A stretch of 64,000 nucleotides of DNA from Notoacmeibacter sp. Lineage in GTDB: Bacteria; Pseudomonadota; Alphaproteobacteria; Rhizobiales; Rhizobiaceae. The notes under the pieces are model-generated. The model was not told the origin of the DNA and did not search any database. It saw nothing but the letters and a program-made list of their open reading frames with translations. Positions within the stretch are counted from its first letter, which is position 1. Every line of letters begins with the position of its first letter. Below are positions 33,637 through 42,989 of the stretch, in pieces. A program made the position numbers and the translations under genes. The stretch spans positions 21,254 to 85,253 of the forward strand of contig JAIOIW010000126.1 in NCBI GenBank assembly GCA_019912385.1. The letters are read 5' to 3'.

Positions 33637-34815
33637 ATGGATGCCGCCGTTTCGAAATCCCGCCAGACAAGTCCATTGACGATTGCGATCGCAGGGATGG
33701 CCGCGATGGCCGCGGCCATGGGCATCGGGCGTTTCGCCTACACGCCGATCCTGCCCGGCATGATGGACAGCCTCGGCCTGAGCGCATCTGACGCGGGGCT
33801 GATCGCGTCGTCGAACTATCTCGGCTATCTCGTCGGCGCCGTGCTGGCCTCCGGGAACTGGGGGCAGGGCCGCGAGCGCGCGACGATGGCGGTCGCCCTG
33901 CTGGCCAACGCCGCTCTGGCCGCCGCAATGGCCCTGGCGACAGCCATGACGGCTTTCCTGGCCATCCGCTTTCTCGCCGGCGTCGCCAGCGCCTTCGTCA
34001 TGGTCTTCACGTCGACCATCGTGTTTTCGCGGCTCGCGGTGGCCGGCCGGTCCCACCTGCAGGCGCTTCATTTCGGCGGCGTCGGGTTCGGCATCCTCCT
34101 TTCCGCCGGCTTGACGGGCGGTGTGTTTCTTGCCGGTGCCGGGTGGCCGGCCAACTGGTATCTGTGCGCTGTGTTCGCGCTTGCCGGCTTTGCGCTTGTC
34201 GTCGCGATGGTGCGCGAAGGGCCTGTCGCCGCCGGTCCGTCGAAAACGGAACCGCCCCTGGTCTGGAGCGCGCCATTGGCCAGGATCGCCACTGCCTACG
34301 GGCTGTTTGGCGCGGGATACATCGTCACCGCCACTTTTCTCGTCGCCATCGTTCGTTCCGGCAATGCCGGTCCCCTGTTCGAATCGGCGGTCTGGCTTGC
34401 AACGGGTCTGGCCGGCCTCCCGTCGGTCTGGCTGTGGGGGCATATGGTCCGGCGCGTCGGGCTAACGGTCACCTTTGCGACAGGCTGCATCGTGGAGGCT
34501 GTCGGCGTCACGGCGAGCGTTTCGCTTGGCGGCTATCTCGGGCCGCTGCTTGGCGGCGTCCTGCTCGGCGGCACCTTTATCGCCATCACCGCTTTCGGCC
34601 TCCAGGCAGGCCGGTTGCTTGCCGGGCAATCGCCGCGCCGGGCACTGGCCATCATGACGGCCGCCTTCGGCACCGGCCAGATCATCGGGCCGATCCTCGC
34701 CGGCTACGGCGCCGATTGGACCGGCAGCTTCTTCGTGCCGTCTGTCGGCGCTGCGGCCGTGCTGTTGTTGTCCGGTCTGATCGGCTGGGAGTCGGGCCGC
34801 GAAAATTCGGTTTAG
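33637..34815 (+). CDS. MFS transporter, YbfB/YjiJ family
   Basis: ATG 33637 gives a 392-residue, 12-span permease. The N terminus (TIAIAGMAAMAAAMGIGRFA followed by YTPILPGMM) is the YbfB/YjiJ signature, and FLAIRFLAGVASAFVMVF is the third-helix region. The substrate is unknown; efflux is likely. It is divergent from the ArsR-like repressor, whose operator-like repeat lies between them. Its end overlaps the deacetylase gene on the other strand by 4 bp. Confidence 0.87.
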   Translation: MDAAVSKSRQTSPLTIAIAGMAAMAAAMGIGRFAYTPILPGMMDSLGLSASDAGLIASSNYLGYLVGAVLASGNWGQGRERATMAVALLANAALAAAMALATAMTAFLAIRFLAGVASAFVMVFTSTIVFSRLAVAGRSHLQALHFGGVGFGILLSAGLTGGVFLAGAGWPANWYLCAVFALAGFALVVAMVREGPVAAGPSKTEPPLVWSAPLARIATAYGLFGAGYIVTATFLVAIVRSGNAGPLFESAVWLATGLAGLPSVWLWGHMVRRVGLTVTFATGCIVEAVGVTASVSLGGYLGPLLGGVLLGGTFIAITAFGLQAGRLLAGQSPRRALAIMTAAFGTGQIIGPILAGYGADWTGSFFVPSVGAAAVLLLSGLIGWESGRENSV

Positions 34816-35795
34816 AACCGGCATCCCTCTTCGCCGCACGGAGATGAGGTCGCCGCCATATATTTGGCGATCGGTATGCAGGCGACGTTGTCGCGGTCGC
34901 AAACCTGGGCGAGGAATCGCTCCAGGGCGTTCCAGTAGGCGCCGCCGTTCATCAGCGTGAAGTGGAAACCGGCCTGGACCGGGCGCCGTTCCCCGCCATA
35001 CTGGCGTTCGAATTCGCTTATCAGCGCGGAATAGGCACGTTCCTCGAACTCCGCCGCCTGGCTGCGCCGCTCCAGTCCGGCGGAATGACGGACATACCAG
35101 TTGTAGTCCATGGCGATGATCCGCCGGCCGGCCGGCCCTTCCGGGATCATCGGCAACGGCATGAAGGCAAGGCCCTCGCGGGTTTCGCGCCGCGCGGGAT
35201 CGCGCGAGACCGTGGATGCATCATAGCGGTAGCCCTTGGCGCGTTCGGCCGAAAACAGCGCGTGCGAGGTCGAAAGATAGGGCGCGCGAAAGCCGCTGAC
35301 GCTGTCGGCCATGCGCGCCCAGTCGGCCGGCGCCGGTCCAAGGTCGTTGATCGCGTGGGCGCCACGCAGGATACGCGCGAAACTGTCGAACTCCTCGCCC
35401 CAGTCGGCAGCGCTCCAGTCCTTGCCGTCGAAATGGCCGCACCCGTGACCGGCAATCTCGTTGCCGCGCCTGTAGGCAGTAATGATGTGATCGAGGCGCT
35501 CCGCCACTTCCTCGCGGCTCTTGGCGAAACCGACATTGGAAGTACCGGGTGACCGATGCGGCGGGACGTAGCTATCCTTCGTTTCCGGCGACAGCAGGAA
35601 AGTACAGGACAGGAAGAAGGTGAAACGGGCGCCCGACTTCTCCGCCATTGCAAGCGCGCGTTCCCATTGCTGGTTGTCATGCGCCCCGTCGAAGGAGATC
35701 AGCACATACTGGATTTCCACCGATTGCCGCGGGCCGGAGGCGCTGACAGCGAAGGGAACGCAACACAGGGCAAGGGAAAGCAACAGACGCAGCAC
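34812..35795 (-). CDS. Secreted polysaccharide deacetylase family protein
   Basis: The 327-residue protein has a signal peptide (MLRLLLSLALCCVPFAVSAS). The NodB-homology domain has VLISFDGAHDN (metal Asp), the H-x3-H metal pair in EIAGHGCGHFDG and GFRAPYL. The last 40 residues hold extra cysteines (CDRDNVAC and CGEEGC). It should deacetylate an N-acetylated sugar polymer in the periplasm. The catalytic base motif is SFDG rather than the usual TFDDG. It is monocistronic. Confidence 0.83.
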   Translation of the reverse strand: MLRLLLSLALCCVPFAVSASGPRQSVEIQYVLISFDGAHDNQQWERALAMAEKSGARFTFFLSCTFLLSPETKDSYVPPHRSPGTSNVGFAKSREEVAERLDHIITAYRRGNEIAGHGCGHFDGKDWSAADWGEEFDSFARILRGAHAINDLGPAPADWARMADSVSGFRAPYLSTSHALFSAERAKGYRYDASTVSRDPARRETREGLAFMPLPMIPEGPAGRRIIAMDYNWYVRHSAGLERRSQAAEFEERAYSALISEFERQYGGERRPVQAGFHFTLMNGGAYWNALERFLAQVCDRDNVACIPIAKYMAATSSPCGEEGCRF

Positions 35796-35867
35796 GGGAA
35801 AACACCGGGGACGATTGATCGGGTGGGAGGCAGGTTAGCGGCGAATGTGGCGATGATGCGTCGCGCG

Positions 35868-36203
35868 CTACCGGTCCGCGCATTTCACGCAACGCTCGGC
35901 CATCGGATCGATTGCCAGCCGGGGGTCCGGGATTTCCTCGCCGCAATCTTCACAATAGCCGTATTCGCCTTCCTTCAGGCGCCGTTCGGCCATTTCGACG
36001 CGTACAAGGTCCCGTTTCCTGGCGCGCTCCGCCGCCTGGGCCATCGCCTGCTGCTGCATGGCGTCCATGCGCGACAGGCGGCCCACCGACTGCTGGTCGA
36101 GTTCCACCGGTGCGCGGGAGTCCGGCGAAAGGGCCGAATCGGCCTCCAGTTCACGGCGTTTGTCATCCAGGCGCTTGCGCGCAGCGTTCAAATCTATAGT
36201 CAT
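35868..36203 (-). CDS. DksA/TraR C4-type zinc-finger protein
   Basis: Starting at ATG 36203 gives 111 residues: a helical coiled-coil region (residues about 5-70, RKRLDDKRRELEADS and MQQQAMAQAAERARKRDLVR) and a C-terminal zinc finger GYCEDCGEEIPDPRL ending RCVKCADR (CxxC-17-CxxC). Such proteins bind the RNA polymerase secondary channel or are small TraR-like relatives. It is short for DksA (about 150 residues), so the TraR-like class fits. It is divergent from nnrU. Confidence 0.88.
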   Translation of the reverse strand: MTIDLNAARKRLDDKRRELEADSALSPDSRAPVELDQQSVGRLSRMDAMQQQAMAQAAERARKRDLVRVEMAERRLKEGEYGYCEDCGEEIPDPRLAIDPMAERCVKCADR

Positions 36204-36276
36204 GGCGACACAATTAGCGCCGAGCGTCCGGCCGGCGCAAGCGCCTGTCGGCCACCGCCAACGATCGGAGGATCCC

Positions 36277-36852
36277 ATGCTTGTTCTCGTTATCGGCCTC
36301 ATCCTGTTTTTGGGGCCGCATTCGGTTCGCATCTTTGCTTCCGGCTGGGCAGAGGCAAGATCGGCGGCCATGGGTGAAAACGCCTGGAAGGGGATCTACT
36401 CGCTGGTCTCTGTGCTGGGCTTCGTCCTTATCGTCTATGGCTATGGGTTGGCGCGGCTCGATGCACCGGTATTCTATGTGCCGCCGGCGTGGATGACTCA
36501 TGTGACGGCGTTGCTGATGGTCTTCGCCTTCATTGCGCTTGGCGCTTACATGCTGCCCGCCGGCAGGTTGAAGCTGATGCTCAAGCATCCCATGCTTCTG
36601 GCGGTAAAGATCTGGGCCTTTGCGCATCTGCTGGCCAATGGCGACCTTGCCTCGATCCTGCTGTTCGGCGCCTTTCTCGCATGGGCGGTGCTCGATCGTA
36701 TCTCGGTCAAGCGTAGGGGCGTTGCCATTTCTTCTGGCGGCCCCGTGAAATGGGATGTCGCTGCCGTGGCAACCGGCCTTGTGCTTTACGGCCTGTTTGT
36801 CTGGAAGCTTCATTGGTGGCTGATCGGCGCCCATCCGTTCGTCTTGTCGTGA
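36277..36852 (+). CDS. NnrU family membrane protein
   Basis: ATG 36277 has CGGAGG upstream. The 191-residue protein has about five spans and the NnrU pattern: LILFLGPHSVRIFA, GENAWKGIYSLVSVLGFVLI, KHPMLLAVKIWAFAHLLANG and the closing HWWLIGAHPF. NnrU was named from denitrification regulons, but homologues are common where no denitrification genes exist, as here; it is related to isoprenoid/carotenoid or haem-linked membrane enzymes by sequence. Function uncertain. Confidence 0.88.
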   Translation: MLVLVIGLILFLGPHSVRIFASGWAEARSAAMGENAWKGIYSLVSVLGFVLIVYGYGLARLDAPVFYVPPAWMTHVTALLMVFAFIALGAYMLPAGRLKLMLKHPMLLAVKIWAFAHLLANGDLASILLFGAFLAWAVLDRISVKRRGVAISSGGPVKWDVAAVATGLVLYGLFVWKLHWWLIGAHPFVLS

Positions 36853-36972
36853 TGAAAGGAACAAAAAACCACGTGCCCCCTTACAACCGCCACAAAATCC
36901 GCTAAAACCCCGCATTCCCAAGCAGGCCGGCGATCATGCCGTCCGCGCCCGATCCGAACAGAATAGCGTGCC

Positions 36973-37638
36973 ATGTCCGACGACAGCTTCATTCGCGAGG
37001 TCAACGAGGAACTTCGCCAGGACCAGCTTCACAATCTGTGGAAGCGCTATGGCGCTTTGGCTATTGCCGCTGCGGTCGTGGTCGTTCTGGCGGCCGCGGC
37101 GTGGCAGGGCTACACCTACTGGGTGGAAAGCCGGGCGAGCGCTTCCGGCGACAGGTTCCTGCACGCGCTCAACCTTTCCAACGAGGGAAAGAACGACGAG
37201 GCGTTGAAGGAGTTGCAGGCGCTCGAGGCTGACGGCTACGGCGCCTACCCGGTTCTCGCGCGCATGCGTCAGGCCACGCTGCTGTTGCAGAAGGGTGAAA
37301 CCGATGCGGCAGTCAAGGGATTCGACGCGGTGGCGGCCGACGGTTCCGTTCCCGAGGCCATCCGCGACATGGCCCGGCTGCGTGCCGCCATGATCCTCGT
37401 CGATCATGGCTCTTACGAAGATGTCGCCAGCCGCGCCGAGCAACTGGCCGCCGATTCGAATGCGCTGCGTCATTCCGCGCGTGAGGCGCTTGGCCTTGCA
37501 GCCTGGAAAGCGGGCCACAGCGATGACGCGCTGAAGCTTTTCGATCAGATCGTGGCCGACGTTGAAGCGCCGCAAAATGCCAGGCAGCGCGCGCAGATGG
37601 CGGCGGAACTCATCCGCGGCGCCGGCGACGCGTCCTAG
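36973..37638 (+). CDS. YfgM-like tetratricopeptide membrane protein
   Basis: The 221-residue protein has an N-terminal cytosolic helix ([20 protein letters not shown]), one span ([19 protein letters not shown]) and a periplasmic TPR-like helical domain (TPR_21). YfgM-type proteins associate with the Sec translocon and periplasmic chaperones and are encoded beside der in many proteobacteria, as here (11 bp). The start is set by the family-like N terminus. Confidence 0.87.
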   Translation: MSDDSFIREVNEELRQDQLHNLWKRYGALAIAAAVVVVLAAAAWQGYTYWVESRASASGDRFLHALNLSNEGKNDEALKELQALEADGYGAYPVLARMRQATLLLQKGETDAAVKGFDAVAADGSVPEAIRDMARLRAAMILVDHGSYEDVASRAEQLAADSNALRHSAREALGLAAWKAGHSDDALKLFDQIVADVEAPQNARQRAQMAAELIRGAGDAS

Positions 37639-37649
37639 ATCGTGACCCG

Positions 37650-39071
37650 ATGTCCTTCACCGTCGCGATCATAGGCCGGCCCAACGTCGGCAAGTCGACG
37701 CTGTTCAATCGGCTGGTGGGTCGAAAACTGGCGCTGGTCGACGACACGCCGGGCGTCACGCGCGACCGCCGCACCCATGAAGCGCGCTTGTTTGACCTGC
37801 GCTTCGAAGTCATCGACACCGCGGGGCTGGAAGAAGCCGGTCCCGCCACGCTCGAAGGCCGCATGCGCGCGCAGACCGAACAGGCCATCCGCGACGCCGA
37901 CCTCGTGCTGTTTCTCGTCGACGCGAAATCCGGCCTAATGCACGCCGACCGCACCTTTGCAGACCTTGTGCGGCGTGCCGAAAAACCCGTCGTCCTTGTT
38001 GCCAACAAGGCGGAAGCGCGCGCCGCGCTCGGCGGCATGCTTGAGGCCTGGGAACTCGGGCTCGGCGAACCGATACCGATCTCGGCGGAACATGGCGAGG
38101 GCCTTCCCGACCTGCGCGAAGCGATGGTCGCGGCGATCGGCGAGGAGCGGGCGTTTGGAGAGGAAGAAGCCGCGCCGGCGTCCACCGACGCGCTGGTCGG
38201 CGAAGACATCGTGGATCCCGACGCCGAACCGGCCTATGACGAAAGCCTGCCGCTGCGCATCGCCGTCGTTGGCAGGCCCAATGCTGGCAAATCGACCCTG
38301 ATCAATGCGCTTGTGGGTGAAGAGCGCCTGCTGACGGGCCCGGAAGCCGGCATCACCCGCGATTCCATTTCCGTCGACTGGTCGTGGAAAGGCCGCACCG
38401 TCAAGCTGTTCGACACCGCGGGTTTGCGCCGCAAGGCCAGGGTCCAGGAGAAGCTCGAAAAACTCTCCGTGGCCGACGCCTTGCGGGCCATCCGCTTTGC
38501 CGAAATCGTTATCATCGTCTTCGACGTCACGATTCCCTTCGAAAAGCAGGACCTGCAGATCGCCGATCTCATCATCCGTGAGGGCAGGGCGCCGGTGCTT
38601 GCATTCAACAAGTGGGATCTGGTGGAAGACAAGCAGGAACTGCTGGCCGAATTGCGCGAGAAGACCGAGCGCCTGTTGCCGCAGGTTCGCGGCCTGCGCG
38701 CGGTAACGATATCGGCGGAATCGGGCAAGGGCCTGGACAAGCTGATGGAAGCGGTGGTCCAGACCCACCGTATCTGGAATACGCGCATTTCCACCGGCCG
38801 GCTGAACCGCTGGCTTGAAGGTGTTATCGTCCGCCATCCGCCGCCCGCCGTTGCCGGCCGCCGCCTCAAGATCAAGTACATCACCCAGGTCAAGACGCGC
38901 CCGCCCGGCTTTGTGCTGTCCTGCTCGCGCCCCGACGCGATGCCGCAATCCTATGTACGCTACCTCGCCAACAGCCTGCGCGAGAGCTTTGCCCTGGCCG
39001 GCGTGCCGATCCGCATGGCGTTCAGGGCGCCCGAAAACCCCTACGCGTCGCGGGCGGGCAAAAAGCGCTAG
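37650..39071 (+). CDS. der: Ribosome assembly GTPase Der (EngA)
   Basis: The 473-residue protein has two tandem GTPase domains: G1 [12 protein letters not shown] (residues about 8-19) with DTPGVTRDR, and G1 [12 protein letters not shown] (about 209-220) with [11 protein letters not shown] and NKWDL. They are followed by a KH-like C-terminal domain with [17 protein letters not shown]. Der is essential for 50S subunit maturation. A hydrophilic acidic linker ([10 protein letters not shown]) separates the G domains, as usual in alphaproteobacteria. The stop codon lies inside the large inverted repeat that follows. Confidence 0.97.
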   Translation: MSFTVAIIGRPNVGKSTLFNRLVGRKLALVDDTPGVTRDRRTHEARLFDLRFEVIDTAGLEEAGPATLEGRMRAQTEQAIRDADLVLFLVDAKSGLMHADRTFADLVRRAEKPVVLVANKAEARAALGGMLEAWELGLGEPIPISAEHGEGLPDLREAMVAAIGEERAFGEEEAAPASTDALVGEDIVDPDAEPAYDESLPLRIAVVGRPNAGKSTLINALVGEERLLTGPEAGITRDSISVDWSWKGRTVKLFDTAGLRRKARVQEKLEKLSVADALRAIRFAEIVIIVFDVTIPFEKQDLQIADLIIREGRAPVLAFNKWDLVEDKQELLAELREKTERLLPQVRGLRAVTISAESGKGLDKLMEAVVQTHRIWNTRISTGRLNRWLEGVIVRHPPPAVAGRRLKIKYITQVKTRPPGFVLSCSRPDAMPQSYVRYLANSLRESFALAGVPIRMAFRAPENPYASRAGKKR

Positions 39072-39145
39072 TGGTTCGTTTCCAGCATTTGCATCCCGTT
39101 TGTATCGGTCGCAAGCGCAAATGATGGAAACAAGGAAACCACTAG
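39068..39145 (+). terminator. Long imperfect inverted repeat overlapping the der stop
   Basis: CTAGTGGTT (39068-39076), GTTTCC (39078-39083) and CATTTGC (39086-39092) pair with GCAAATG (39117-39123), GGAAAC (39126-39131) and AACCACTAG (39137-39145): 22 paired bases around a 24-nt loop. There is no T-tract, so it may be a Rho-assisted terminator, an mRNA-stabilising hairpin or a repeat-family member. Confidence 0.6.
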
Positions 39146-39350
39146 CAAGCTTATGAATTAAGCGGAACTTTCAAATTTGACATTCGATTTCGGGGTCGAC
39201 ATCGAGCGGGTATCGAATGTCAGATACGTTCCACCAGGGCCGCAAATTTCCGGCACGGTGGGCCCTGGTTCCACCGTTAACGGCCCGTCAAGGTTAATCC
39301 ATCATTGTCTCCTACCAGCAAAATGTGGTGCGTATTGCTGGAGTGTCATT
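39072..39350 (+). other. Structured intergenic leader before the cell-wall hydrolase gene
   Basis: Besides the hairpin at the der end, this stretch contains two perfect inverted repeats: CATTCGAT (39181-39188) with ATCGAATG (39212-39219), and ACCAGGGCC (39233-39241) with GGCCCTGGT (39261-39269). The rest is moderately AT-rich and likely promoter sequence (TTGACA at 39177-39182). Confidence 0.45.
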
Positions 39351-40535
39351 GTGCGTTATCCGAAGACCGGGCGCGGCTTTTTTTTCCGCCGCCATCAGTC
39401 GCTTCTGTCCCCTCTCGCTCTCGGCATTGCCGTCTGGGTCGGTTTCCCTGCCACGATCGCCAGGCAGGACGTGACGAGCTTCGTCACGGATATCCAGAAC
39501 GGCGAGGCACGCTGGAGCATGGTGCTCGAGCGTTCGGTCGCCGGCTCGACCCATGCCGCCGAAATGCCGTTCAGCGCCGATCCGATCATGACAGGTTCGA
39601 TCTCGGGCGCCGGCATTCGTGCCCGCGGTGTTGGCGACGTGGCATTTCGCGGCAAGGGCAATGTTCGTCCGGACACGCCCGACGAGTCGCGGATCAATCG
39701 CGCCGAGAAACGGGGCCGTCTGGTAAAGGTGGCGCCCGTCGCACCTCCGAAGGCCTTCAATGCCGGTTCGGTGGTCGAGCGCACCAGTTCGCTGCTGCGT
39801 CCGGGCCTCGAATCGGGGCTCGAAATGGCTTTCGTGAAGCCGAAGCTGAACGACAGGGCAATCCGCATCGCATCCACCTTCTTCAACAAGAAGGAAAAGA
39901 GACCGGATCCGGCGATGCCGGCCATGCTCGCCCGCCTGGTCAACAACGACCGGCCCGACATTCTGGCGACGGCCTATGCGCCCAGGGAACCTGACTATGC
40001 CAGCGTATCGCCCTTCGCGAGCCTCCTGAAGGGAACGACGGACGACGCGGGCGGCCGTTTCATTCCGCCGATCGGAGAGGGAGACCATGGCTGGGCGCGC
40101 CGGCCGTTGCCAGTGGTCGCGTTTTCGCCCGAGGAACAGAAGTGCCTTGCAGCCGGCATCTATTTCGAGGCCCGGGGCGAGCCCGTGGAAGGCCAGGCCG
40201 CTGTCGCGCAGGTGATTCTCAACCGCGTGCGCGCGCCGAGCTATCCGAACACGATCTGCGGCGTCGTTTACCAGAACGACAACTGGCGGAACCGCTGCCA
40301 GTTCTCGTTTGCCTGCGACGGGCGTGCCGACCGCGTCAGAAGTCCCCGCCACTGGGAAATGGCCAAGGATGTCGCGCTTGCCGTCTCGTCCGGCAAGATC
40401 TGGTTGGAGCATGTCGGTTCATCGACCCACTATCACGCCACCTACGTCAGTCCCCGCTGGGCCCGTACGATGAAGCGGATGGAAAAGATCGGCCGCCACA
40501 TTTTTTATCGGACCTACGGCGGCGGCTGGAGCTGA
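39351..40535 (+). CDS. SleB-type cell wall hydrolase (Hydrolase_2)
   Basis: GTG 39351 with GGAG 7 bp upstream opens a basic, hydrophobic N terminus (RYPKTGRGFFFRRHQ, then a span), giving 394 residues. Residues about 260-390 are the Hydrolase_2/SleB domain: CLAAGIYFEARGEPVEGQAA with the catalytic Glu, VILNRVRAPSYPNTICGVVY and the closing THYHATYV and GRHIFYR. The middle 150 residues look disordered. The family cleaves peptidoglycan glycan strands; in non-sporulating rhizobia such proteins act in envelope remodelling. The longer frame from 39177 is not supported. Confidence 0.87.
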   Translation: MRYPKTGRGFFFRRHQSLLSPLALGIAVWVGFPATIARQDVTSFVTDIQNGEARWSMVLERSVAGSTHAAEMPFSADPIMTGSISGAGIRARGVGDVAFRGKGNVRPDTPDESRINRAEKRGRLVKVAPVAPPKAFNAGSVVERTSSLLRPGLESGLEMAFVKPKLNDRAIRIASTFFNKKEKRPDPAMPAMLARLVNNDRPDILATAYAPREPDYASVSPFASLLKGTTDDAGGRFIPPIGEGDHGWARRPLPVVAFSPEEQKCLAAGIYFEARGEPVEGQAAVAQVILNRVRAPSYPNTICGVVYQNDNWRNRCQFSFACDGRADRVRSPRHWEMAKDVALAVSSGKIWLEHVGSSTHYHATYVSPRWARTMKRMEKIGRHIFYRTYGGGWS

Positions 40536-40774
40536 TTTCGGCGATCCTGTCGCTGCGGCCGCGGCAGCGGTTGGGCGGATTCGCCGAACCACCCTGCAAC
40601 TTAGGTGTCAGGTGATTCCGTGAAATGCGGTAACTATATGTATTTATTATATAATATCCATTTTATCACGGTGCATGCTTCGTCTTGACTGTACGAAGGC
40701 CGGTCACTATGGTGCGCGCGACTTTGAAGAGGGCGGCTGGTCTGTGATCGGCCGGACTGGAGTGCGCGGCAGCC
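40536..40774 (+). promoter_or_regulatory. Promoter region of the FO ATP synthase operon
   Basis: The 239-bp gap has TTGACT at 40685-40690 and TATGGT at 40708-40713, spaced 17 bp, a good sigma-70-type promoter 62 bp ahead of atpI. An AT-rich stretch (about 40633-40672) precedes it and could act as an upstream element. Confidence 0.6.
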
Positions 40775-41176
40775 ATGGCTGACAGGCAAGGCGACGGCGG
40801 ACGAACAGGACCGGAAGGCGACAGCCCCGGCAACGCTCCTTCGGACAGTCTCGACGGTCGCTTGCGCAAGCTTGATGCGGAAATTTCCGTATGGCGGGCC
40901 AGGAACCGGGAGAGGGAAGAAAAAGAGGCGCCCAGGAACGGCAAGACGGGTATGGCCGCGGCATTGCGGCTCTCCAGCGAGTTCGTTGCGGGGGTCCTGG
41001 TCGGGGCCGCAATCGGGTGGGCCATCGACCGTTGGGCCGGCACATCGCCTTGGGGGCTCATCATCTTCCTGCTTCTCGGCTTCGCGGCAGGCGTGCTGAA
41101 TGTCCTGCGCTCGACAGGCCAGGTGGCGGAGTTCGGACAGGCGGACAGGCGTCGCGACGGGACGGATGACAAATAG
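40775..41176 (+). CDS. atpI: ATP synthase protein I
   Basis: The 133-residue protein has a charged N-terminal half (DSLDGRLRKLDAEISVWRAR) and two C-terminal spans with LSSEFVAGVLVGAAIGWAID and PWGLIIFLLLGFAAGVLNV. AtpI assists c-ring assembly. It heads the FO gene block, with its own promoter 62 bp upstream and 71 bp before atpB. Confidence 0.93.
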   Translation: MADRQGDGGRTGPEGDSPGNAPSDSLDGRLRKLDAEISVWRARNREREEKEAPRNGKTGMAAALRLSSEFVAGVLVGAAIGWAIDRWAGTSPWGLIIFLLLGFAAGVLNVLRSTGQVAEFGQADRRRDGTDDK

Positions 41177-41247
41177 CGGGCCGCGGATTGCGGCGCGAGC
41201 AATGATGAGGTGGCCGCGGTCGCGGCCGGTCAAGACGGGGTTTGAGC

Positions 41248-42009
41248 GTGGCTGATCCGAACAAGGTCGATCCGATCCACCAGTTCCATATCAACAAGCT
41301 GGTCGATATAAATATCGGCGGCTATGATCTGTCCTTCACCAATTCGGCGCTGTTCATGGTGATCGTGGTGGTGGTGGCCGGTTCGTTTCTGGCCCTGACC
41401 ACATCGAGCCGTGGATTGATCCCCTCGCGCCTCCAGTCGGTTTCGGAAATGGGCTACGAATTCGTGGCGTCCATGCTGCGCGATGCGGCGGGAACGCAGG
41501 GCATGAAGTTCTTCCCGCTCGTGTTTTCGCTCTTCATGTTCGTCCTCGTCGCCAACCTGGTCGGCATGTTCCCCTATTTCTTCACCGTCACGTCGCACAT
41601 CATCGTCACCTTCGCGCTGGCGATGCTGGTGATCTCCACGGTTGTCATCTACGGTTTCATGAAGCACGGCCTTGGCTTCCTCAAGCTGTTCGTGCCGTCG
41701 GGCGTTCCCGGCGTCCTCATGCCGCTGGTCGTCGCCATCGAGATCGTTTCGTTCCTCTCGCGACCGGTCAGCCTCTCGGTCCGTCTTTTCGCCAACATGC
41801 TGGCAGGCCACATCACGCTGAAGGTCTTTGCCGGCTTCGTCATCTCGCTGAGCTCGCTGGGCGCAGTGGGTGTCGCCGGCGCCGTGCTCCCGCTCGCCAT
41901 GGCGGTTGCGCTGACAGGCCTCGAATTTCTGGTGGCTTTTCTTCAGGCCTATGTTTTTGCGGTACTGACGTGCATGTACCTCAACGACGCCCTGCACCCC
42001 GGCCACTAG
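41248..42009 (+). CDS. atpB: ATP synthase FO subunit a
   Basis: GTG 41248 has GACGGGG 7 bp upstream and is better placed than the TTG at 41242. The 253-residue subunit starts [20 protein letters not shown] and has five or six spans. The essential Arg is in [14 protein letters not shown], and the C-terminal [20 protein letters not shown] lines the proton half-channel. It forms the proton path against the c-ring. Confidence 0.96.
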   Translation: MADPNKVDPIHQFHINKLVDINIGGYDLSFTNSALFMVIVVVVAGSFLALTTSSRGLIPSRLQSVSEMGYEFVASMLRDAAGTQGMKFFPLVFSLFMFVLVANLVGMFPYFFTVTSHIIVTFALAMLVISTVVIYGFMKHGLGFLKLFVPSGVPGVLMPLVVAIEIVSFLSRPVSLSVRLFANMLAGHITLKVFAGFVISLSSLGAVGVAGAVLPLAMAVALTGLEFLVAFLQAYVFAVLTCMYLNDALHPGH

Positions 42010-42086
42010 GAACCAGATCACCGGCGGGCCATTTCGGCCTGCCAGTCACAAGCCGCATCAATATTCGATCCAAAAGGAGCACTACA

Positions 42087-42311
42087 ATGGAAGCGGAAGC
42101 AGCAAAGTACATCGGCGCCGGTATCGCCTGCCTTGGAATGGGTGGCGCGGGCATCGGCCTGGGCACGATTTTCGGCAACTATCTCGCGGGCGCCCTGCGC
42201 AATCCGTCGGCAGCCGACGGCCAGTTCGGCCGCCTGATCTTCGGCTTCGCCGTGACCGAAGCTCTGGGCATCTTTTCGCTGCTCATCGCGCTTCTCGCCC
42301 TGTTCGGCTGA
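42087..42311 (+). CDS. atpE: ATP synthase FO subunit c
   Basis: ATG 42087 follows a strong AAAAGGAG. The 74-residue hairpin of two spans has the glycine-rich first helix ([18 protein letters not shown]), the polar loop RNPSA and the proton-binding Glu in [17 protein letters not shown]. It builds the c-ring. The strong ribosome-binding site and the hairpin behind the gene fit its need for high copy number. Confidence 0.97.
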   Translation: MEAEAAKYIGAGIACLGMGGAGIGLGTIFGNYLAGALRNPSAADGQFGRLIFGFAVTEALGIFSLLIALLALFG

Positions 42312-42334
42312 TCGAGGCGCACTGGCCACTGGCT

Positions 42335-42358
42335 GGCCGGCCGATATTGCGGCCGGCC
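42335..42358 (+). other. Intercistronic stem-loop behind atpE
   Basis: GGCCGGCCG (42335-42343), loop ATATTG, CGGCCGGCC (42350-42358): a perfect 9-bp GC stem without a T-tract, located between atpE and the b' gene. It probably protects the atpE message or attenuates read-through. Confidence 0.6.
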
Positions 42359-42376
42359 CGATATTCGGGATAGATC

Positions 42377-42973
42377 ATGTTCGTTACACCCGCATTTGCC
42401 GTGGAGAGCACCGCTGGGGCGGAGGCCGAATCCGCAGCGACGAACGGTACGCACACCGAGACAGGCGTGCCGAATGAAGGGGCCCACGAGGGCGCTTTCC
42501 CGCCGTTCGATCCCTCGACCTTCCCCTCCCAGATCCTCTGGCTGGCGATCACGTTCGGGCTTTTCTACCTGTTCCTGAAACGGGTGGTCCTGCCGCGCAT
42601 CGCCGGAACGCTGGAGGTTCGCCGTGACCGCATTGCCCAGGATTTCGACCAGGCGGCACGGATGAAGGACGAGGCCGACGCAGCACGCGCGGCTTACGAG
42701 CAGGAACTCGCCAGCGCGCGGGCCGAAGCCGGCGGTATCGCACAGGAAGCGCGCGACGCCGCCAAGGCCGAAGCGGAGGCCGAGCGTCAGGAGACCGGGA
42801 AGGCGCTCGACAGGAAACTCGCAGAAGCCGAAGCTCACATCGCCAGCATCAAGGCCGAGGCCATGAGGGATGTGGGCAAGATCGCCGAGGAGACCACGAC
42901 CGCCCTCGTCGAACAACTCATTGGCAAGGCTTCCAAGGCGGAAATCGCCGCGGCGGTCAAAGCCGTATCGTGA
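42377..42973 (+). CDS. atpF2: ATP synthase FO subunit b'
   Basis: The 198-residue protein has an Ala/Glu-rich N-terminal tail, one span ([20 protein letters not shown], residues about 50-69) and a long helical stalk rich in Ala, Glu and Lys, ending in a delta-contacting helix ([18 protein letters not shown]). The preceding tail and gene order identify it as b' of the paired b/b' peripheral stalk of alphaproteobacteria. Confidence 0.92.
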   Translation: MFVTPAFAVESTAGAEAESAATNGTHTETGVPNEGAHEGAFPPFDPSTFPSQILWLAITFGLFYLFLKRVVLPRIAGTLEVRRDRIAQDFDQAARMKDEADAARAAYEQELASARAEAGGIAQEARDAAKAEAEAERQETGKALDRKLAEAEAHIASIKAEAMRDVGKIAEETTTALVEQLIGKASKAEIAAAVKAVS

Positions 42974-42989
42974 TCGTGAGGATGGCGTA

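Noticed and set aside
39177..39350. N-terminal extension of the cell-wall hydrolase from an earlier start
   Set aside because: The 58 extra codons cover inverted repeats and promoter-like sequence; the GTG at 39351 has a proper ribosome-binding site and starts a membrane anchor.
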